A stretch of DNA of 64,000 nt from Magnolia sinica (lineage: Eukaryota; Streptophyta; Magnoliopsida; Magnoliales; Magnoliaceae). Position 1 is the stretch's first letter, and every line of letters begins with the position of its first letter. Both the position numbers and the translations under genes were made by a program. The notes under the pieces are model-generated. The model saw only the letters and a program-made list of their open reading frames with translations. It made no database searches and had not been told where the DNA came from. Positions 11,972-22,987 of the stretch are shown piece by piece. The stretch lies in the NCBI RefSeq assembly GCF_029962835.1, contig NC_080574.1, forward strand, positions 39,995,501 to 40,059,500, in the 5' to 3' direction.

Positions 11972-12115
11972 CCTGATCAATAGCTCAAGTGGTAGATTGA
12001 GTGAAGATACCTTCGTTCAATGCGGAGATCTTGGTATTGATTGCCTAGTGGGGGCGGCTAACAGTGGAATCTGTACATAGTGGCGTGTACTACCAAGCTA
12101 TCCCAAAAAAAAATA
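11972..12115 (+). mobile_element. tRNA-derived SINE
   Basis: A Pol III-type head: A box TAGCTCAAGTGG (11981-11992) and B box GGTATTGATTGCC (12033-12045) at tRNA spacing. The body ends in GCTAACAGTGG...GTACTACCAAGCTA and an A tail from about 12104. 5'-truncated relatives lie at 48069-48166 and 29915-29965, which shows this is a dispersed family. Confidence 0.75.
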
Positions 12116-12117
12116 TT

Positions 12118-12742
12118 TAAATGATCAAAGAGTATATATTTTTTAATCTAACAATTTTTTTTCTTAAATATCTCATCGGCCCATCATATAAATGGTTTGG
12201 ATCACTACAACATGTCCCCAAATCCAACTGCTACAACCCGCATTGAAAAGATAAAAAAAGGGTATCCATACAGTTTCTCAAAATGGAAAATGAGGGTAAC
12301 AAAAGCAACAAGGGTGAATGAAAAGAGCTTAGCTTGTACTTTGGTATTTTGGGCAAAATGAAAACTTGGCAGGGCTGAGTAGTTGAAAGGTGAAAATGAG
12401 AGAGTATAAATGATATTATTTTTGAATGAAGGAAATAAGCTGAATGAAATGGATTTATTTTATATATGTGATTAGTTGTAAAGGGATAGATGAAAATAAA
12501 AAAGGGGAAAGAGAAGATGCAGTTTAGAAGATATGAATAGAGAAAGGGACTTTTTGGAAAAAGGGTCAAGCCTTCCTGTATAATGATTTGAGAGAACATG
12601 TGGTCATGTGCTTTGTAGCTTCAACCATGAGACTTGTGTGACCCATTCCTACCTTTTTCATTTTAGGAAATTACTGATAAACAAAACCCTTGTGGTCCTA
12701 AAAGTGGACCACTTTATCCACCTCTCTTTCTATCTCTCAATG
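12118..12742. other. Intergenic DNA
   Basis: No gene or definite element recognised. The minus-strand frame at 12231-12599 is low-complexity Phe/Ser/Ile-rich and is read as chance. Confidence 0.4.
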
Positions 12743-13372
12743 GGGTGGGCCAAACTAGTCGGCGCTGGGGACCTGGCTCATCATGACTTGGACTTGGGTT
12801 GAAAAGGAGTGGAGCTATGTGGGGCCCAATTTCTTGTATATGTAAATCCAATCCGTCCATTAGGTGAGAAGCTTTATTTAAACCGTACTTTAAAAATATC
12901 AGCTCAATAAAAACCCCTAATGGGTTACACTAATGGAAATGATGTGAAATTGCTCCTAAACCATTAAGTTCATGTGGTGTGGGCTGACTGAGTTTTGGGT
13001 CATGCTGATATTTGTATTTTCACTTCATAATGATGAGTTACACCTGATTGAAGAGTTTGATGAAAGATAAACCACAATGATGGCCTCACACAAGCTATGG
13101 TTGTCATCCCATCCCTATTGTCCCTGTGATGTGGCCCACATGTATTGTGGAACTGGATGATTTTTACTCCAACTTTCTAAAATGGAGTATAGAAGTTGAT
13201 GGACGGAGTGGATATTACATGTTCAACATGGTGGGTCCCAGAGAGCTGGAGTGTTTTATTGGCTGCGTGAAACTGGTGTTGTAGCAGATACCAGTCTGGC
13301 GCTTCAGTAGGTGGGGCTGACCGGTCGTCGGCGTTGCAGACCTGGCCCACCAATGACTTGGGCTTGGGCTCA
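12743..13372. repeat. Diverged direct repeats flanking a foldback MITE
   Basis: A segment of about 58 bp (GTCGGCG.TG...GACCTGGC, then TGACTTGG.CTTGGG) occurs at 12743-12800 and again at 13312-13372 in the same orientation. Between them are inverted MITE words (AATCCGTCCATTAG near 12850 and GACGGAGTGGAT near 13201). Confidence 0.5.
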
Positions 13373-13399
13373 GGACGTTTAAGGTTTTTTTTTAAAGTT

Positions 13400-13923
13400 T
13401 GTATCAGCAGGGCTTATGACAGCCATCCAAACCGTTGATATGATGGGACTATAGATTCAACGATCCTAGCAATGTAGTATTTGACCTTTTTTGGTTGGAT
13501 GTGAGCAATTACTGCATTTTGTTTGTTAACCGACCATTTGCTGGACTTGAAAGATTAGGATACACCAATGTGAGTGATTTTTGCCTTTTCGGTGCATGGT
13601 CCACTCAAAACACGGTATCAGCTGTTTGGATGATTGAACCATGGGCTCCACTTCTATGAACTTAAACCTTAGGGTTTTAAATTTATTCAAGCAGGGTCAT
13701 CCAAATCGTTGACATGATGGCCATATGAGATTCAAAGATCCTAGCTATATTATCTTTGGTTGAATGTGAACCATTGCTTCATTTTATTTATTAACCACAC
13801 ATTTCTCAGACCCCTAGTAAAGGGTTATGATCCTTCCGATCCGAGGGATTTTTAGGGCCATCCATGCGGGCCCACACAGTATCAACAGTTGGGATCACCG
13901 AACCACGGGCTCCATTTGTACAA
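13400..13923. repeat. Tandem duplication, two ~255-bp diverged units
   Basis: 13400-13656 and 13670-13923 share blocks in order: AGCAGGG, CATCCAAA.CGTTGA.ATGATGG, GATCCTAGC, GTGA.CAATTGC-like, TTAACC and GAACCA.GGGCTCCA. Identity is about three quarters by eye. No coding frame spans it. Confidence 0.55.
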
Positions 13924-13944
13924 TAGGTGAGACAAACTGGCCAA

Positions 13945-14601
13945 TAGAGGTGGGCATCGGACGACTCGATCCGGCTAACTCGACTCGTCCGACTCGTTTA
14001 GATCTGATTCGACTCGAACCGAATGGGTGAGTCGGTCCGAACAGAGTAGGCTTCGCCCAATCCGAACTCAAACCGAGTCGAGTTTGAGTTACCTAGTAAC
14101 TCGACCCAAAACTTGATCTGGTTAAACTCGACTTGATTCAAAAGCTGACTTGACCCGACTCTCTAACCCTACCCACTACACCCGATCCCAAACTCTCTCC
14201 CTCCCTCCTCCTCCTCTTTCAAGCCTGGCAACCCACCACCATCACCCCTCCTCCTCCTCTTCCTCCTCTCTCTCCTCTCCACTCCCTCCCTCTCTCCCTC
14301 ATCCTCCTCTTCCAAGCTCGGCAACCACCCACCACTATCACCCTCCTCCTCCTCCTCCTCTCTCTCCTCTCCTCTCCTTCCCTCATCTCTCAATCTAACT
14401 CGGTGCAAACTCGACCCGACTCAAGTCTTCTGATCGAATTGGACTCTGTCTAGATCAATCTGGGCTAGACCGAACTCGGATTGAGTCAGGCATACTAGAC
14501 TCGATATCGAGTCAGATCGAGTTCGGGTTAGGCCTATTTCAAAACTAGATCGAGTCGAGTCAGCCCTAACTCGGTTCGACTCAACTCAATGACCAGCTCT
14601 A
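13945..14601. mobile_element. hAT-type MITE, copy 1
   Basis: It starts TAGAGGTGGGCATCGG and ends, inverted, with TAGAGCTGG. It is flanked by 8-bp near-duplicates CTGGCCAA (13937-13944) and CTAGCCAA (14602-14609). The body is rich in GAGTCGA/TCGACTC words on both strands and contains a CT-rich tract (14195-14395). Length 657 bp, non-coding. The 8-bp duplication and TAG-starting ends fit the hAT superfamily. Confidence 0.7.
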
Positions 14602-14672
14602 CTAGCCAACGCTTCCTACTACCTGACCCCCCTCAAATTGGGCCTTGGTCCAAGCTTTCAATTCAATGCCAG

Positions 14673-15231
14673 TAGAACTGGGCATTGAGTCGAGTCGGAC
14701 CGAATTAGGGCTGACCTAACCCAATTCGGTTTTTGAAATAGGCCTAACCCAAACTCGAACCGAGTCTAGCATGCCTGACCCTATTTGAGTCTAGGTTTGG
14801 CCTGAACTAATCTAGACTGAGTCAGACCCAGTAACAAATACGAAGTCAGGTTGAGTCGGCACCGAGTCGTGTTGGGTGCAATAGGTAGTCACGGGCAAAA
14901 TCACCACTCAAAGCCTAAATTCACTTGTCAGAATTGTAGCCTCTCCATCATCTACATGGCATCTCAAATCTAAAATGTCATATCTGAGTTTTTTTTTTTT
15001 TAATTTATATGTGTGAGTCAAGTTTCAGATCAAGTGAGTCAATACTGAGTTGAATTTCGGGTTGAGTCAAGTCGAGTTACTAGGTGACTCGAACTTGACT
15101 CAGTTTGAGTTTGGATTCGACGAAGTCAACTTGATTCGAATTGACTCACCCACACAGTTCGAACCTAGTCAAATTTGAACAGGTCGAATGAGTTGAGTTT
15201 GCCCAGTTGAGTCGTCCCGTGCCCAGCTCTA
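14673..15231. mobile_element. hAT-type MITE, copy 2
   Basis: It starts TAGAACTGGGCATTGAG and ends, inverted, with TAGAGCTGGGCACGGG. The 8-bp near-duplicates AATGCCAG (14665-14672) and AACGCCAG (15232-15239) flank it. It is the same family as the elements at 13945 and 15850. Confidence 0.75.
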
Positions 15232-15239
15232 AACGCCAG

Positions 15240-15849
15240 TGGTTCAAGTGTCGAAAATTCATGTCTAATCCATCCGCGACGGCTAGCCATGCATGTGTTG
15301 ATCATATATAGTATCTGATACTACAACGCGTTGCCCTGCTTATGCATCATTTGTTATACAAGTGGCATGCGGATGAGATCTGGACCGTTTATCCCAAGGC
15401 CTTCACCGTTGATTTGACAATATCCAAAATTTGACTTGGTAGGACAATCCTAACCATCCAATCAAAGAACTTGCTGTTTCTCTCATGAAATGTGAACCAT
15501 CTGTGTACAACTGATTGAACGGTTTGGATTGGCTCATCAGTGTGAATTTTGGTTTAAAGCCGCCAACATGTTGAATAAGCAGTCTGGATCTCGTCCATCC
15601 ATGGCATTTCACCTCCCATCAGATGTATATGTAGGGTGGCCATCCCAGCCAAGTCCAGTCCATTTTGAACTGGGTTTTGACTTTCCGGGTCCGTTTTCAT
15701 TTTTAGGACCCGAATCCGATTGGGTCTGGGTTCGGTACAGGTTGGCATCAGATAAGGAAATTTACATGGTCGGGCCCACCGACGGATGAACCACATTGCA
15801 CATGCATATGACACTTTGACGCCTGGGTGGTGCATAGATTGACTGTCTT
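15240..15849. other. Intergenic DNA, MITE remnants
   Basis: No gene. A TAGGGTGGCCATCCC start near 15637 and neighbouring GGGTCCG/CGGACCC-like words suggest a fragment of another hAT-type MITE. Its ends cannot be placed. Confidence 0.35.
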
Positions 15850-16033
15850 TAGAGCTGGGCATCGAGTCGAGTTAGGGCTGATCCGATGCGATCCGGTTTT
15901 GAAATGGGCTTGACGAGAACTCGACTCAACTTGGTACTGAGTCTAGCATGTCTAAACCGATCCGAGTCCGGGTCTAGCCTGGACCAATCTGGACCGAGTC
16001 TGACTGGGTCAAAAGTACTGAGTTGGCACTGAT

Positions 16034-16084
<51 letters not shown>

Positions 16085-16471
16085 TGATGGTGGTGGATGG
16101 TTGCTGGGTTTGGAAGAGGAGTGAGGGAGGGAGCGGAGAGGAGGGTGGTGATAGTGGTGGGTGGTTGCCAGGCTTGGAAGAGGTGGGGGATGAGAGAGAA
16201 AGAGAGAGAGAGTGTGTGTGTGTTTGGGATTGGGTTAGGATAGATGTGGTATATAAGTTAGAGATACTTAGAAATTAGAATTTTTTTTTATTATATATAT
16301 ACATGAATCCAAGTCTAGTATGGCTGGATCAAGTTTCGGTCGAGCCAAGTCAAGTTATTAGGTAACTCAAACTTGACTGGATTTGAGTTCGGATTAGGCA
16401 AAGCCTATTTGGTTTGAACCGACTCACCCATTCAGTTCACGTCGAGTCGGGCCAAACCATGCCCAACTCGA
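15850..16471. mobile_element. hAT-type MITE, copy 3, with internal GA microsatellite
   Basis: It starts TAGAGCTGGGCATCGAG and ends, inverted, with TCGAGTTGGGCATGG. Flanks ACTGTCTT (15842-15849) and GCTCTCTT (16472-16479) match at 6 of 8. A perfect (GA)n run spans about 16038-16081. The body shares the GAGTCGA words of the two elements to its left. Confidence 0.65.
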
Positions 16472-19287
16472 GCTCTCTTACATGCGTGTGACTTAGAAAA
16501 CTTTTGTTTTATATTTTTGTTTTTTGTTTTTTTAAAACACAAGTACACGCAACGTCACACACTCACGCAATAGTGGGATTTACCACCTATGGGCCCTTGA
16601 CCAGGTGTTGAAACTCATGAGAGTCTACCACCGGAGCAAGAGAATGGACCATGCAACAGGGAGGATGATTGAAAACACCGAATATTTTCACGTAGGACTC
16701 TAATCGTGGATGATCTGGAGTGGGGCCCACCAGGTGGGACTGATCTGGTCCAGGCAAATTGTCAGATTGTATGGTCCCTGGATGTTCTGTTGAGGGCTGT
16801 TCGTATCCTCCAAAATGACATGTGCAGGGGCCCAAGTATGGTGGTGACAATTCAACTTCAAAAGCCGACAACAGGTAAACATTCAAACCATGTTATGATT
16901 TTGACGTGCGGCTCAGTACTGAAAAATCATGTTGATTGATTTTCAACCGTCCAGTTCATTTATTTATTTATTTAGGTTGGTAAGATTGGACGGACATTCA
17001 AGGTACTTTGCTAAATCAAGGCCCATTGTTCATTGGTCCAGATCATTGATTTGATGTGTCAGATTTGAATATTCACTACACGGAAGCGGATTGGCTGGTG
17101 TACCATACACCACCGAACTCGCTTATGTGTTGACGTTACCAAGTTCTGTGGGTCCCATCATGAGGCATGTATTATATCCAAACCGTCCGTACATTTTACG
17201 AGCTCGGCTTGAGGTTTGAGCCAAAAAATAAGACAGATCAAAAGATCAAGTGGACCACACTACAAAAACCAGTGGGATTGAACGTCTACCATTGAAACCC
17301 TTTCGGGGTCACAGAAATTTTGGATCAATATGATATTTGTTTTTCCTCTTCATCAAGGTCTGTGTGACCTTATGAACAGATTTTATTGAAAATAAACGTT
17401 ATGGTGGACCCTACGAGTGTTTTAACGGTGATAATCATTGTCCCCACTGCTATTTGTGGTGTGGTCCACTTGAGATTTAAATATGAAACATTTTTGACAT
17501 AATACTCCATAATGATCTCTTTAAATGGATGAACGGTGTGGATATAATAAATACATCATCGTGGGTCCCATGTAACTTTTATCTCCTTTGAACCGTTCGT
17601 GCAACTCGGAGCCTGCTCCCTGACCACCTATTGGCTATCCTCGAGACTAGGTCAAGGGTCCTGTTTGTTATATCTACACCGTCCATCCATTTTACCAGAT
17701 TTTTTTAGGGTATGAGCCCAAAAAGAAAAAGGTCCAAAGCTCAAGTGGACCACACCACAAAAGGCAATGGGGGATTGAAAACTTTGTGGGGCCAGTTTTT
17801 CCTTCATCCCATACTTTGGATTCATTCAGGTTTCACACCTGTTCTGGTTGAAGCCTTCAAAATCCCAGGCCTAGATCCCTCTATACTCCTAAAACTGGGC
17901 CCAGCCTGTTGGAGATATTATGGTAAAGCTACCTCTCACTGTAGACTAGGCTGTGTGATGTATCAATCAGGACCGTCCATTTCATTGGTTTTTTTTTTAA
18001 GTCTCGGATGGCTTTACGTTTCAAAAATTACCCCCATTAGACATTCTCATCCATCACCTCCCCTTTTCATACTCTCACATGGCAAACGTCCAATACAAGT
18101 ATTGTTTTCTAGTGTTGGTTTGAAGGCCCAATATCAAGATCAATCAACTCAAAGCCCAACGGGAAGTAGAGTACTATAACCCTAACACAGCTCAAGTTGA
18201 GTTGGGTTCAATCGAGTTGAGTTAATTAAAGAAAAAAAAAAAGCACCAATGTTGAAAAAGACATCTGACCACTCAGCATGTGGGCCCAATTTCCCATGTA
18301 TGAACTATTCAGATCTTGACCCTTATTTAGTATTAGGGGTGGCAGTGGGTAGGCCAGGCCAGGCGGCCCAACCAGGGTGGCTTGGGCTCCTAAACTTGGT
18401 CTGAGGGTCAAGCCCAGAATTCAAATATTGGCCCAAGTAGGCCCACTGGCTTGATCCAAGTTACAATATATAATATATAGAAATGGTATTATGAGGTCAA
18501 CCTCATGGGCTCCCTGGGACCCACCATGATGTGTGAGGGACAATCCATGGCGTGCATTTGATAGGATGTGTCAAAAATCAGTCGCATCTGAAACTCAAGT
18601 GGACCACACCATATGAAATAATGAAAAATCATTACAAAACATCTCAAAAGCACTTGGTGGGGCCCACTTGAGTTTTGGAATGGCCTATTTGGTGGGGTCC
18701 ACACAGGAGATGACTTCTAACTTGCTAAGTTCATGGGACATCCAACCTCTTCAATAGATTGACCCCACAGTGAAGAAAAGTTCATGCAAAATTCACCCCA
18801 TCCACTAACCAAGTGGACCACACTTGTATTTTTCTATTTATCAATGGATATACACTTTTTTCTATGGCGTGGCTCACTTGATGATTGGAAAGGGCTTATT
18901 TTTGCACTAGGTAATTCCCATGGTGGGGCCAACCAATTAGGAGGATTGGATATCATCGGCATTTTACAGGTTTGAAGTAATCAAGTGGATAGACCTTAAA
19001 CTATGGTCCAACCCATGACTTGACACTCTCTCGCTCTCTCCGGTTGACCTCATGGGAGCTCCCCATGAGGTGAAGCTCCATGGGCTCACCGTGATGGGCA
19101 TTCATTTCATGCATTTGGTAGGTCCCTTCTAGGTTATAAGGAGTAAGAAAAATCAGCTAGGCCACAATATCTGGAACCATAAGAAATCATGCTTAAAACA
19201 TCTACAAGCACTTGGTGGGGTTTATTTCACTTTAAGAATGACCTAAAATTTGAAATCGGATTGCGTATTGAGTTACTTATTGGGAAC
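16472..19287. other. Intergenic MITE-dense region
   Basis: No gene supported. Foldback elements are visible around 17148-17570 (CTGTGGGTCCCATCATG facing CGTGGGTCCCA) and 17600-18170, and a clipped hAT-type start TAGGGGTGGCAGTGGG at about 18340. Two related segments carry the block ACCTCATGGG...CACTTGGTGGGG, at about 18487-18700 and 19046-19240. All frames here run across inverted repeats and match no protein. Confidence 0.5.
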
Positions 19288-19303
19288 TGTGGAAGTACAT
19301 AAA

Positions 19304-20596
19304 TGATTGTTTGCCTCCAAGTGTAGAGGTTCGTAAGTAATATCTTGTGAATATAGGGTCGATCCCACAGGGAGATGAATTGCGATAAGGAAAAAATCAA
19401 ATGCAAAACAAACTAAGTAATAAAAACTAAACTGATTATTTGATTTTGAGATTTTTGAATAGATGTAATTCAACTGAATTAAAATAAAACCCAAGCTTCA
19501 AAGTTCCACACATAGGTTAATGTTCCAAAATCATGATGACTTGGATAACACAACTAGGATCTGAGCACTATGGTCAGCCTAATCAAAAAATAAAACAGTT
19601 TAAATATTTTAATAAACGATATAAAAAAATTAGAAAATAATGGATTTGCACCATTGACATATATTTTCAAGTGTCAGTGATTTTAAGTATTCAATATCTA
19701 TAGGATAATCAATATCAAAGAAATATAACAGGTTGAGAACCTCTCCTATCTAAGAAATCTGATTGGTCTAGGGTAAGTCTATCCATCAATGTAGATCTCA
19801 TATGATGGAAACATATGGATCTCACAAGATGATAAAAAATAAAACCTAAATAATATATAACATGCATATACCATTCTTCTTATCATTAAAACAATCAATC
19901 ATCATAATCTTAAAGAATTATTAAACCCATGTGCTTCCCTTCTAGCTTGGGCTAGAAGAAACTCAGAAAAACATAATTAAATTACAGAAATAAAAAGCAA
20001 CAAGAAAGAAAAAAATACAAATAGAAAAGATCTAAAAAAAACAACTTATAAAGCTTTAATAAAACTAAAAACTCTTTAAAAACCCTAAATTTTGCTTTGA
20101 GATGCCTTGAATGATGCTTAGGAATGCCTTAAGAAGCCCTATTTATAAATAGGGAACTCTAATTTTTGTACAAAGTTGAAAAACCCTAGAAACCGCCTCA
20201 AATATACGTATTTTTCTAAAATAGACTTCTCGCTGCATAGTTTGTTTAAAATAGATTTTCTGCTGCGAAGTTTTTCAAAATAGACCTCAGAGCTTCAGAA
20301 TACACTTTCCAGGACGATTTCAGGATTCTTCACTTCAAATCTTCGATTCTTTCCATTCTTCACTTAGTTTTCTTGGATCTTTGGCATGTGAATTCTTCAA
20401 TATTGGTCTCCTAAGATCCATCCCTTGCCTTAGTGATTTTTGAGCATCAAATTCATGCTTTTAACACCCTTTTTCAATCCAAGCACTTAAATTCACCTTG
20501 CAACACATACATGAGTAAAATAGAATATTAAGCGAATTTATGTTCATAAAATCAAGATATAAATGGGAAAAATTATGTAATATTTGAGTTTTAACA
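19304..20596 (-). repeat. 3' LTR of the Athila-type element
   Basis: 1293 bp. On the minus strand it starts TGTTAAAACTCAAATATT and ends ...CAATCA. It aligns end to end with the interrupted right LTR. Both have TG at the minus-strand start; the right copy has lost the final CA (TAATTG instead of TGATTG on the plus strand). Confidence 0.88.
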
Positions 20597-20611
20597 CACC
20601 CTCCAACCAAC
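20597..20611 (-). promoter_or_regulatory. Polypurine tract of the Athila-type element
   Basis: Minus strand GGTTGGAGGGTG directly before the 3' LTR start TGTTAAAAC. This is the expected plus-strand primer site. A close copy of this motif lies about 1.2 kb upstream, at 21788-21800. Confidence 0.7.
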
Positions 20612-21731
20612 ATTTTGCTAGCCCCGAGCAAAATAAGCGAAGAAAAATAAAAATTAATTCTAGAAATAAAATTAAAATGAAAAAAATTCTAACTACACCA
20701 CTTTCATAGGTAATCTCGATTGCATTTAACATATGCAACAAGCCTTTAAACCCTTAGGTTTCCCCTAATGGACGAGTTATGGTATCGTGAGGGTTTTCAG
20801 AAATGTTACCCACAAACATTGAAAACATGAAAAATAATTCAACACTCAGAAATTTATACAATTATGCCTCCATTCATCATATGAATTTCAAAACAAAACA
20901 ATACTTACCCTAAGTCTGAAGTTAAGTAGAATCTCAATTTTCTAATCCATTACATCCTTGAGTTCAGAAACCTAATCAAAATTTAGAATAGTTATGATTC
21001 AATATCCTTAAGTGCTTTGTAACACTAGTTTAACTTTGAGAAATACGCATGTTCCCTATCCTAACTCCTTTTAATCATCCCAAGAATATGAAATATCTAG
21101 TTATCTCATTTTTTTTATGACATTTCTTCTTTTATCATTATATCCTCATTATTATAGACTACCCTTAGATGAAAATTTTCACCGGGTTTGCTTCATAACC
21201 TAAGGTATCGTACTTGTAATGGTAACAGTAATGGATACTAAGCTATCCTTACTCCGGATTACTGACACGTTGTTATGGTCATTGCATTTATGCTCTATAA
21301 TAAAATTTTCTTTTTTCATCATTTTTTTCTTCAATATTCTCTCTTTTAAGCATATATCAATGGTACTAGTTCATTCAATCTGGTTTGAATCAAAATTTGT
21401 TATTCTAGTTCACATATCATATTCTTCACTTAGCTAGGGTGTATTGTGAATTCAGTACATCAAATTACAACTCACTTTAAACTAATGATTAGATAATTAA
21501 ACTCAAGTCTATAATTTTCAGTTATCAGATTTCTGACTACTATCAACCTAGACTAAATATTAACTTTGCCTTTGGAATTCACAAAATATCATGTTCACAT
21601 TCTTGTGTATAAAAATATTATTTTGAAAATGTTGAAATTTTTTTAAAAATTTTTTTCCCATAAACCTAAAAAAAGAAAAAAAAAACTTAAACCTAACTGA
21701 AACCTAAAAATAATAATAAAATAAACTGAAA

Positions 21732-21768
<37 letters not shown>

Positions 21769-21899
21769 CACATGGATGACTATCGACACCCCCCAACCTA
21801 AAATGTACATTGTTCCCAATGTAATGATAATGTAATGCAGAGAATAATAAAAATAAAAGAAATGGTGAATAGTACCTACCATGAAAAACTCACCTGCTA
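20612..21899 (-). other. 3' non-coding region of the Athila-type element
   Basis: No minus-strand frame of note between integrase and the PPT, so no env-like gene survives. It contains a 32-bp A run (21733-21764, plus strand) next to the second PPT-like motif (AGGTTGGGGGGTG, minus strand). Confidence 0.6.
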
Positions 21900-22981
21900 T
21901 GTGACACTAAAAAAATTAAATATGATATAAATCTTATACAAATGCTCCGTCAAACTAGAAGCATCATTCTGAATATTCTGGTTCATGAAGAGGGAAGGAC
22001 TCCTCTACCAAATGAAAGTTTTCCACATAAGGTTTCAATCTCTGACCATTAACCTTGTACACATTGTCATTACGTGGATTCTTAATTTCAACAGCCCCAT
22101 GAGTATAAATATTTTTTACAATGAAGGGACCTGTCCATCTTGATCTTAACTTTTTCGGAAAGAACTAGAGACGAGAATTGTACAATATGACCTTTTACTG
22201 AGGTTCAAAATTCTTCCTCAGGATATTTTTGTTATGAAAAGCTTTAGTCCTCTCTTTGTAGATTTTAGAATTATCATAGGAATCTCTCTTCAACTTCTCT
22301 AATTCATTCAACTCTAATTTCATTTACCTACTTGCTTGGTCCATATCAAAGTTTAATTTCTTTATTGCCCAGTAGGCTCTATGTTTCAATTCTACAGGCA
22401 AGTAGTAAGCCTTCCCATACGCCAATGTGTATGGAGACATTCCAATCGGGGTCTTATAAGCAGTCCTATAAGCCCATAAAGCGTCGGATAGTCTGAGGGA
22501 CAAATCCTTCCTATCTAGCCTTATAGTTTTCTCTAAAATGTGTTTGATTTTTCAATTAGAAATCTCAGCTTGCCCACTCGTTTGTGGGTGGTATGGAGTC
22601 CTCACTTTATGCTTGATGCCATATTTCTTCATCAAAGCCTCAAATGTCCTATTGCAAAAGTGAGACCCGCCATCACTAATGGTGACCTTTGGAATTCTAA
22701 ACCTAAAAAAAAATATTTTCCTTGAGGAATCGTATGACCACTTTGTTGTCATTGGTCTTACTTGGAACTGGCTCAATCCACTTTGAAACATAGTCCACAC
22801 CAATCAATATATAAAGAAATCCAAAAGAAGATGGAAATGGGCCCATAAAATCAATAGCCCAATAATAAAAAATCTTCAATGGTAAAATTGGGGATAAAGG
22901 CATCATGTTGCATCGGGACACTTTTCTCAACCTTTGACATCTATCACAAGCAACACAGACAGCATGGGTGTCTTTAAACAT
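21900..22981 (-). pseudogene. Integrase of the Athila-type element (broken)
   Basis: Two overlapping frames (22981-22703 and 22803-22552) give the catalytic core. They contain AIDFMGPF (first Asp), TISDGGSHF (second Asp) and HPQTSGQAE (Glu), so the DDE triad is visible, but a frameshift near 22710-22740 splits it. The zinc-binding HHCC region lies at the end of the preceding frame (HMEACGGH) and the start of this one (CVACDRCQ). Downstream, to about 21900, translation in shifting frames is degenerate. No chromodomain is seen, as expected for this lineage. Confidence 0.75.
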
Positions 22982-22987
22982 GGTAGG

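Noticed and set aside
14169..14408. Glu/Arg/Gly-rich minus-strand frame
   Set aside because: It is the translation of the CT-rich tract inside a hAT-type MITE.
17712..18179. 155-codon plus-strand frame
   Set aside because: It runs through foldback MITE sequence on both arms and matches no protein.
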